Positions 1 to 5,328 of a DNA stretch of 6,837 nt are shown here, in pieces. The notes below the pieces were generated by a model that made no database searches, had not been told where the DNA came from, and saw nothing but the letters and a program-made list of their open reading frames with translations. Position 1 is the stretch's first letter. Each line of letters opens with the position of its first letter. Source of the stretch: GWA2-44-9 sp964429675. Its GTDB lineage: Bacteria > Patescibacteriota > Minisyncoccia > 2-02-FULL-40-12 > GWA2-44-9. The position numbers and the translations under genes are program-made. The stretch covers positions 1 through 6,837 of the forward strand of contig CAYSDF010000043.1 in the NCBI GenBank assembly GCA_964429675.1, written 5' to 3'.

Positions 1-1
1 T

Positions 2-487
2 GTGGTTGGCTGCGGTGGAAGCGGAAACAGTCCGACTATGCCGACGCCGATCGAACAGCCCTCGAATATACCACCTGTGACTGTTGCAGGAGGTGGCGAC
101 CGAAGCGCTACAGTAGCCTTCGGCTACACCACCTTGGCGGTCGGAGGCACAGCCAAAGTTGGAGAACGGGTGATGCTCAGGGTCACTGTTACCAACAACA
201 GCTCAGAATGGCTGGGCATTATACCTACAATTTCCAATGGCCCGAATGATAATCCCGGCCAGCCTGGAAGAACTGACTCGGTGATCAATGGTGGCTTTTT
301 GTGCGGCAGTCCATTGGCACCCGGCGAGACCAAGCAATGTATTATGGGTTGGGATATCTCTGGTCCGGACAGCGTTCCGTACATGAGGCTCATGGGTTAT
401 TATGGTAAGACCCTACAAGACGCCATAAACCTAAGAACGTTCGGCTGGTCAAAGGACGTTGAGCTCAGATGGACCTTCGTCTTATAA
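2..487 (+). CDS. Partial lipoprotein, Ig-like beta domain (5' end outside window)
   Basis: The frame is open from the window edge to a TAA stop. The GTG at base 2 is probably an internal Val codon, not the start. The first residues, V-V-G-C, fit a lipobox ([LVI]-x-[GA]-C). Cys4 would then be the lipidated residue, and the hydrophobic part of the signal peptide lies outside the window. A Gly/Ser/Pro/Thr-rich linker follows (about residues 5-35), then a beta-rich domain (about 36-161). That domain has an Ig-like rhythm: VGERVMLRVTVTNNSS near the middle and LAPGETKQC later. Cys101 and Cys113 could form a disulfide in the exported protein. I recognise no enzyme motif. The likely role is a small envelope-anchored binding or structural protein, which is inference. 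By hand count bases 1-480 are about 54% GC, clearly richer than most of the window. A strong terminator follows 16 bases after the stop. Confidence 0.72.
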   Translation: MVGCGGSGNSPTMPTPIEQPSNIPPVTVAGGGDRSATVAFGYTTLAVGGTAKVGERVMLRVTVTNNSSEWLGIIPTISNGPNDNPGQPGRTDSVINGGFLCGSPLAPGETKQCIMGWDISGPDSVPYMRLMGYYGKTLQDAINLRTFGWSKDVELRWTFVL

Positions 488-503
488 CGGAGGACGACAC
501 ACA

Positions 504-533
504 GGCGGCTGCTACGTGCAGCCGCCTTTTAGT
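504..533 (+). terminator. Rho-independent terminator of the lipoprotein gene
   Basis: A 9-bp perfect GC-rich stem pairs 504-512 (GGCGGCTGC) with 518-526 (GCAGCCGCC) around a 5-base loop, TACGT. The run TTTTAGTT follows directly. It lies 16 bases after the lipoprotein stop and about 60 bases before the next start, so it separates the two transcription units. Confidence 0.88.
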
Positions 534-577
534 TGGATAAATCTATCCACAACAACTAGAATTAATTTCCAGCAATA

Positions 578-586
578 TGTTATATT
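578..586 (+). promoter_or_regulatory. Candidate extended -10 promoter for the large secreted protein
   Basis: TGT followed by TATATT (581-586) matches the extended -10 pattern TGn-TATAAT, with 5 of 6 bases in the hexamer. No convincing -35 box is seen 16-18 bases upstream, which extended -10 promoters can tolerate. A start about 7 bases after the hexamer falls at 593, the A of the ATG, so the transcript would be leaderless. That fits the absence of a Shine-Dalgarno motif. An alternative is TTGGAT (533-538) with TAGAAT (557-562) at 18-bp spacing, but its -35 is weak and overlaps the terminator tail. Confidence 0.4.
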
Positions 587-592
587 TATACT

Positions 593-3500
593 ATGAAAGT
601 AAAGTGGCTTATTCTCATTTTTTTGGGCATAGTATTCGCTGGAGCGTCTTACTATGCCTATGCCGGTCCCAACTTTGGCCCGTCAAATGTAAATGAAGGG
701 CCATGGTCTGTGGTAAATTGTCCAAATTTTAATAACGACTGTTATACATATTATCCTAGTGGTATCGGATTAAATGGCAGTAATTATCAGGCATTTTATG
801 GCTGGTTTCAAACAGCAGTTCCCAATAAGCAGACCGGCCTTTCTCATAATTTAATGTACGAAGCTTGTATTGGTCAGAACGGTCCATGGGGAGGAGATAC
901 TCGCTGTCAAATTTTTATCTCTTGTTCTAGTAGCGGCGCTTGCGATGGAGTCGGTACCACCAGTAATTCAATCTATGTGCCTCTCTCCGATGTTAATGAT
1001 TATAATTTTCTAAAAATTCATATTTACGCTAATAACTATACAGTTCAACTATTTCCACAACAGGTAAGTTGGCGCAGAGTCTGGATTCAAAGTTTTGATG
1101 TATCCAATTTCAGTCCCAATATCGGAGAGTCATTTACGGTTAGCTGGGGTCCACCTAATTCAGGGGCAGACGTTCAAAATCCGGCACCTGGAAATTCCGC
1201 AGTCTTTCATTACAGTGGTTCAGTAACTTGTGACTGGCCGGATGGATTTAGCTTTAATCCTATTGATCCGCTATCAGGCGGATTCACCTCCGTTAATTGT
1301 ACCGGTATTGCTCCCGGAGGGCCGGCTAGGGTATGGATGGATGTATTTGGTCCGGGAGGGAACGGCGGAGAAACGGTTACTGAATCTAGAGACATAAATG
1401 TTTTTGCCACTGCTCCCGGATCTTTTAGTCTAAGTGTACCTGCTCAATGTACTGGAGGCGGTAATTTCCATTTACAATGGACAGACGCCCAGGGCGTTGA
1501 CTACTATGAGGTTTGGGCTCGTCCGGGAGTAGCAGGAAGTTGGAGTCTGCTAGGAACAATTGGCGGTCTTGGAAACAGCTGGGATACTACTCAAGCCGTC
1601 AACACCGACTGGTATTTTAAAGTAATAGCAATAAATTCTCAGGGCTCTAGGGAATCATCTCCGGGTGGACCAAATTATACTTATGGAGGAAATTGCTTTA
1701 ATGCTGCTGCTGTTTGTGGCAATGGAATATTAGAAGGCAGTGAGGTGTGCGATAACGGAGCATCAAACGGTGCTTGTCCGGCAGCTTGCAGTACCTCCTG
1801 CACTACAAATGCAGCCTGTGCCAAGACTTTAACTGTAATAAAAAATGGTACTGGCGCGGGGTCTGTTAATTCAAGTCCAGCTGGGATTAATAATTGTACG
1901 GGTACTTGTTCTTCTTCTTTTAATACTGGCAGCGCAGTAACTCTTACCGAAACACCATCGACGGGATCGTTCTTTGGCGGATGGATAGGCTGCGATTCTG
2001 TAAGCGGAAATACATGTACTATTAGCGCCATGAATTCAGATCGAACTGTCTATGCCGAGTTTGACCCTAGTGGGGCTGGTTCTAAACCCACTGTAGATTT
2101 AATAACCATAGATTCGCCGATGGTAAAAACTGACGGATCCAAATACAACATCACTATGGTTTCCTCGGATCCCGACGGCCGCGCCATTTATAATCAATAC
2201 GCAATAATAAATTATGACAATATAACACCAAACGGAGGAATTTATCGAGGATATTTAACTTGGTATCCGGCCGATATTTTTACAGGAAATCCAGCCTATA
2301 AAGACGTAAAAGCCTGCGGAGGAACTCAGACTGGCTACGCGGCAGTATATATAGCTGGTTTTGGTGATGCCTATCTAGATCTTGATTCTTGTTCAGTATC
2401 TATGTCAGGAAATAAAACTACTTCCACATTTAATGTCAATTTTAATCCCATTTTTTCTGCAAACGGGCCATTTTTGCAAAATGGTATTGCTGGGTTTGTT
2501 ACCAATTCTGCTGGTACAAATTCTATTGGTTGGTATGGATTTAATAATCTTTTTGATGTCGCAACTATTCCTGTGGTAAATAATATTACTATCAGTTCTC
2601 CAACGGTAAAAACAAATGGAACCCAATATAATATCGTTATGACTTCTTCTGACAATGGCGGCCGGGCTATTTATAATCAGTACACAGTAATAAATTATGA
2701 TAACACTTCTCCAAACGGAGGAATTTATAGAGGCTATATTGTTTGGTATCCAGCTAATATCTGGGCCGGATATAAAGATGATCGGCTCTGCGGAGGAACT
2801 CAGGCCGGCTATGCTGCTATATATCCTGGCTTTGGCGATTCCTATATTGATCTTGATTCTTGTTCGGTATCTATGTCCGGAAATACTACAACCACCACCT
2901 ATATTGTTCATTTTGCACCGAACTTTTCTACTGACGGGCCATTCTTACAAAATGGTATTTCCGGATTTGTTACCAATTCGATTGGTATGAGTTCGATCGG
3001 TTGGTATGGGTTTAATAATCTTTTCAATGTTACTACCGTGCCCACTATTAATGATGTATCAATTAGTTCTTCTTCGGTGCTAGCCGACAACACAACCAAC
3101 TATAATATTGTTGCGGGTGGCTCTGATCAATCTGGAGCCAGTAATATTACTCGTGTTCAAACTCAGATAAATCTCCAAGGTTCAAATGCCGGTGCTTATC
3201 GTGGATCTTTGGCCTGGAGTCTTAATGATGACTGGCCGGGAGGAAAGGATCGTCGTTCTTGTGGAGGAGGTATCGCCGAAATTCTTGATGCCGGTGCAGG
3301 TTTCCCCGGTTTAGGCGATCAATATATTCGTCTTGATTCTTGTGCTGTAACCGATGTGGGTAATACCAGAACAGTAACTTTTGTTGTTCGATTTACAACA
3401 CTATTCTCAAGCCCTACTACAAATAATGATATTTCAGGAGCCATAACCAATTCTTATTTGAATACAAATCCCGGAGGCTGGTCAGATACGTTTCCAAATA

Positions 3501-4207
3501 ATAAATTTAGTTTAGTTACTATTCCAGTCACGAGCCTCGTCGGATTTACTGAGCCGAATTACTGCCAAAGCGGACCTGGAGGAAGCGTAGGCTGGACATA
3601 CTCAGATCCGAGCGCAAGTCCTCAAAATGGTTATCGTGTTCAAATTAGCAGCAATTCAGGATTTACCAGTATAGTAGTTGATACATGTCCATTAAATACC
3701 GGATGTTTTGGCGGAAACTCGACCCTATACACGATTCCTCAGGCAACTCTAGTCTTCAATCAAACCTACTGGGCGAGGGTAAAAGTCTGGAATTCTGGCG
3801 GTGGTGAATCCGGCTGGACAAACATGAGTCTTTGTACCAATACAAATACTCCGGGAGGATGCCAAGCCGGTAATACTAGCTGGAAAACTCCTCTTCACGC
3901 CTGGCCCGATATTCAACAGATAACAAGTCATGATCCCTTGTTCTCGCCAGGGGCGCCAGCCGTAAATTCAAACGTAACTTTTACTGATCGAACCAGTTTT
4001 TCAGGAGCTGGTCCAAATAGCTGGTTATGGAGTTTTGGTGATGCGCAAACTAGTAATGTACAAAATCCAATCCATCAATATACAGTTTCAGGAATATACC
4101 AAATGACTCTAAAATCTACCGATGGTGATGGCTATGCCTGCACAAGTAGTCCAAAGAGTATCTCTGTAGGAAGGACGATTCCTATTTGGAAAGAAGTCGC
4201 GCCATAG
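593..4207 (+). CDS. Large secreted mosaic protein (FN3-like, DUF4215-like, InlB-B-like, triple repeat, PKD)
   Basis: The protein has 1204 residues. Residues 1-24 form a Sec signal peptide: Lys2 and Lys4, a hydrophobic core, and AYA before Gly25 as a type I cleavage site. Beta-rich, Cys-containing domains follow at about 25-159 (Cys43 and Cys50 among others) and 160-272. An FN3-like domain spans about 274-365. The Cys-rich segment C375-C409 opens CGNGILEGSEVCD, as in DUF4215/Myxococcus Cys-rich repeats. Residues 411-491 match the divergent InlB B-repeat pattern (LTVIKNGTGAGSV, then FGGW). Three tandem repeats cover 499-977, an FN3-like region about 978-1095, and a PKD domain about 1115-1194 with WLWSFGD at 1144-1150. 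There is no C-terminal membrane helix, LPxTG or obvious autotransporter domain; the end is IPIWKEVAP. I infer an extracellular or surface adhesin/binding role, with no catalytic site seen. The ATG at 593 is the only start that keeps the full signal peptide, and it has no Shine-Dalgarno motif. Confidence 0.9.
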   Translation: MKVKWLILIFLGIVFAGASYYAYAGPNFGPSNVNEGPWSVVNCPNFNNDCYTYYPSGIGLNGSNYQAFYGWFQTAVPNKQTGLSHNLMYEACIGQNGPWGGDTRCQIFISCSSSGACDGVGTTSNSIYVPLSDVNDYNFLKIHIYANNYTVQLFPQQVSWRRVWIQSFDVSNFSPNIGESFTVSWGPPNSGADVQNPAPGNSAVFHYSGSVTCDWPDGFSFNPIDPLSGGFTSVNCTGIAPGGPARVWMDVFGPGGNGGETVTESRDINVFATAPGSFSLSVPAQCTGGGNFHLQWTDAQGVDYYEVWARPGVAGSWSLLGTIGGLGNSWDTTQAVNTDWYFKVIAINSQGSRESSPGGPNYTYGGNCFNAAAVCGNGILEGSEVCDNGASNGACPAACSTSCTTNAACAKTLTVIKNGTGAGSVNSSPAGINNCTGTCSSSFNTGSAVTLTETPSTGSFFGGWIGCDSVSGNTCTISAMNSDRTVYAEFDPSGAGSKPTVDLITIDSPMVKTDGSKYNITMVSSDPDGRAIYNQYAIINYDNITPNGGIYRGYLTWYPADIFTGNPAYKDVKACGGTQTGYAAVYIAGFGDAYLDLDSCSVSMSGNKTTSTFNVNFNPIFSANGPFLQNGIAGFVTNSAGTNSIGWYGFNNLFDVATIPVVNNITISSPTVKTNGTQYNIVMTSSDNGGRAIYNQYTVINYDNTSPNGGIYRGYIVWYPANIWAGYKDDRLCGGTQAGYAAIYPGFGDSYIDLDSCSVSMSGNTTTTTYIVHFAPNFSTDGPFLQNGISGFVTNSIGMSSIGWYGFNNLFNVTTVPTINDVSISSSSVLADNTTNYNIVAGGSDQSGASNITRVQTQINLQGSNAGAYRGSLAWSLNDDWPGGKDRRSCGGGIAEILDAGAGFPGLGDQYIRLDSCAVTDVGNTRTVTFVVRFTTLFSSPTTNNDISGAITNSYLNTNPGGWSDTFPNNKFSLVTIPVTSLVGFTEPNYCQSGPGGSVGWTYSDPSASPQNGYRVQISSNSGFTSIVVDTCPLNTGCFGGNSTLYTIPQATLVFNQTYWARVKVWNSGGGESGWTNMSLCTNTNTPGGCQAGNTSWKTPLHAWPDIQQITSHDPLFSPGAPAVNSNVTFTDRTSFSGAGPNSWLWSFGDAQTSNVQNPIHQYTVSGIYQMTLKSTDGDGYACTSSPKSISVGRTIPIWKEVAP
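2087..3523 (+). repeat. Three tandem ~160-residue protein repeats inside the large secreted protein
   Basis: Unit A is 2087-2569 (residues 499-659), B is 2570-3040 (660-816) and C is 3041-3523 (817-977). A and B are very alike. Both carry NGGIYRGY, CGGTQxGYAA, GFGDxYxDLDSCSVSMSGN, GPFLQNGIxGFVTNS and SIGWYGFNNLF. C is diverged but keeps AYRGSLAW, SCGGG, GLGDQYIRLDSCAV and ITNS. Each unit keeps one Cys pair: 575/600, 733/757 and 890/917, spaced 24-27 residues, which suggests one disulfide per repeat in an exported domain. DNA similarity between A and B is also high; an identical 18-base stretch lies at 2228-2245 and 2711-2728. The A/B duplication is therefore younger than the split from C, or under tight constraint. 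I do not recognise the family. Confidence 0.85.
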
Positions 4208-4227
4208 CGGATTAGTATTTAAAATGA

Positions 4228-4265
4228 AACAAGGGCCGTCCTTGCATGCAAGGACGGCCCTTGTT
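4228..4265. terminator. 38-bp perfect palindrome, probable (bidirectional) terminator
   Basis: The two 19-base halves are exact reverse complements, centred on GCATGC (4244-4249). In RNA this gives a very stable hairpin with stem AACAAGGGCCGTCCTTG and a tiny CATG apex. It starts 20 bases after the stop of the large secreted protein, so termination is the likely role. The U-tract is weak (TTGTT, inside the stem arm, then AAGC), so it is not a textbook terminator. The arm ends only 11 bases before the next ATG, which leaves little room for a separate promoter and leader. Confidence 0.7.
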
Positions 4266-4276
4266 AAGCTAATAAT

Positions 4277-4753
4277 ATGACCATCAAACTTCTAAAAAAT
4301 AAAAATTATTTAATGTTGATCGAGAATTCGGTAAAGGGTCAGAACTGGATGTTCAGGAATTTTTATATAGAAAAAGATGGGAAGGAATTAGATTCGCTGG
4401 AAGATGGCAAAAACTCCTGCGCTGTTTTTGTTTCTAGCATTCTTGTTTTGTGCAACGAATTATTCAATTGGATTCATGGAGTTCATGCGACTGTAGTCTC
4501 AACTCAGGACGACATGATTAAAAGCGGTTGGTATGAGATTAAAGAACCAAAACCGGGAGCGGTTTTGGTCTGGGAAAAGAAAATGGGACATAACGGCAAA
4601 ATGCACAGCCACATAGGATTTTATATGGGTAATGATAAAGCTGTAAGCAATGATTCTCGGGGAACCGGATTTCCGCACAAGCACCACTATACCTATAACG
4701 ACACCCGTAAAGTAGAAAATATTTACTGGCACCCTAATTTAGATAATGATTAA
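4277..4753 (+). CDS. NlpC/P60- or CHAP-like cysteine peptidase family protein
   Basis: The protein has 158 residues and no signal peptide or membrane helix. The layout suggests a papain-like NlpC/P60 or CHAP fold. The candidate nucleophile is Cys48 in GKNSCAVFVSSIL, at the start of a helix. PKPGAVLVWE (91-100) corresponds to the strand these families often write as pGDvvvw. HSHIGFYMGN (110-119) carries the candidate His112. A His-rich PHKHHY (133-138) follows and could hold the third polar residue or bind metal. Known members cut peptidoglycan peptides or act as amidases; substrate and activity here are unknown, and a cytoplasmic location is inferred from the missing export signal. The start at 4277 lacks a Shine-Dalgarno motif, and an alternative ATG at 4313 (Met13) would leave the domain whole. 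The gene overlaps the next one by 8 bases, so the two are probably co-translated. Confidence 0.72.
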   Translation: MTIKLLKNKNYLMLIENSVKGQNWMFRNFYIEKDGKELDSLEDGKNSCAVFVSSILVLCNELFNWIHGVHATVVSTQDDMIKSGWYEIKEPKPGAVLVWEKKMGHNGKMHSHIGFYMGNDKAVSNDSRGTGFPHKHHYTYNDTRKVENIYWHPNLDND

Positions 4754-5282
4754 TAACATCATCATTGAACTTCCCTTGATTGACCAGGGGCGGGATACTC
4801 ATAATAAGAAATGGGCGCATCGAACATGCGCCATTTGTTGCCTGAAAATGATGTTAGCTTTTAAAAACCCTAAATATTTAGAAGTACCTATAATGGAGCT
4901 AGTTAAAAAAGTTTTAGCTAATGACGGCTATCTAGAAAACGTAGGTTTTAAGCACAAAGCTCTGGTAGATCTTGCGGCCAAATACGGAATCACCATGGAT
5001 TATCAGAAGATATTTTTTTATAAATTAACTGAGAAAGAAAAAGGGCTCAATATAATAAATCGCCAAATCGACAAAGGCCTGCCAGTCATTATCTCTATCA
5101 ATTCTCAAACTGGAAAAGGCAGCCACATGATTATCGTGAGAGGCATAAAGAAAAAAGGCCGGATTATTAGTGGCTATCATATCCAAGATCCGGACTCTCG
5201 CTGGAAGGGAAATAATTACTTTTTAAATAAGCCAACTCTTCTAAAGATTTGGCGGGGCGGGATGGTCGTTTTCAAGAACTAA
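4746..5282 (+). CDS. C39-like (Peptidase_C39_2-type) cysteine peptidase family protein
   Basis: The protein has 178 residues, no signal peptide and no membrane segments, and forms a single domain. The C39 pattern is visible. The N-terminal segment WAHRTCAICCLKMML (23-37) places the candidate nucleophile Cys28 at a helix start. GLPVIISI (111-118) matches the strand before the catalytic His. GSHMIIVRGI gives His127, and YHIQDPDS gives Asp148. Gln14 (LPLIDQ) is a possible oxyanion Gln. The usual CG after the nucleophile is C-A here. C39 enzymes classically trim leader peptides at double-Gly sites within ABC exporters. This protein has no transporter domains and no nearby exporter gene, so its substrate is unknown. 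The start ATG lies inside the end of the upstream peptidase-like gene in another frame, which suggests translational coupling; no Shine-Dalgarno motif is seen. Confidence 0.7.
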   Translation: MINNIIIELPLIDQGRDTHNKKWAHRTCAICCLKMMLAFKNPKYLEVPIMELVKKVLANDGYLENVGFKHKALVDLAAKYGITMDYQKIFFYKLTEKEKGLNIINRQIDKGLPVIISINSQTGKGSHMIIVRGIKKKGRIISGYHIQDPDSRWKGNNYFLNKPTLLKIWRGGMVVFKN

Positions 5283-5297
5283 TTTTTGTGTTATTAA
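5269..5297 (+). promoter_or_regulatory. Weak candidate promoter before the IMPDH/GMPR-family gene
   Basis: TTTTCA (5269-5274, 4 of 6 to TTGACA) is followed after 17 bases by TATTAA (5292-5297, 4 of 6 to TATAAT). TGT just upstream of TATTAA makes an extended -10. A start near 5304 would give a leader of about 25 bases holding the Shine-Dalgarno motif. No terminator separates this gene from the peptidase pair, so read-through from upstream is equally possible. Confidence 0.28.
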
Positions 5298-5318
5298 TAC
5301 TCAGTTGACCTTTTACAT

Positions 5319-5324
5319 AAAGGA
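5319..5324 (+). promoter_or_regulatory. Ribosome binding site deciding the start of the IMPDH/GMPR-family gene
   Basis: AAAGGA lies 4 bases before ATG 5329. It favours that ATG over the in-frame TTG at 5305, which has no such motif and would add 8 residues not expected in the family. It is the only Shine-Dalgarno-like site near a start in this window. Confidence 0.6.
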
Positions 5325-5328
5325 TACT

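Noticed and set aside
488..592. Small gene or RNA in the gap between the lipoprotein and the large protein
   Set aside because: The gap holds a terminator and promoter-like boxes only; I see no open frame with a start signal and no tRNA-like fold.
2405..2911. 168-codon open frame on the minus strand within the repeat region
   Set aside because: It lies antisense to a clearly coding, domain-rich frame; its Ile/Ser-rich translation reflects the repeat codons and it resembles no known protein.
2087..3523. CRISPR-like or IS-like repeats
   Set aside because: The repeat units are ~480 bases, in frame and diverge by substitutions between codons; they are protein domain repeats with no spacer pattern, terminal inverted repeats or transposase.
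5305..5328. In-frame TTG start adding 8 residues to the IMPDH/GMPR-family protein
   Set aside because: It has no ribosome binding site, whereas ATG 5329 has AAAGGA 4 bases upstream and gives the usual family N-terminus shortly before LTFDD.
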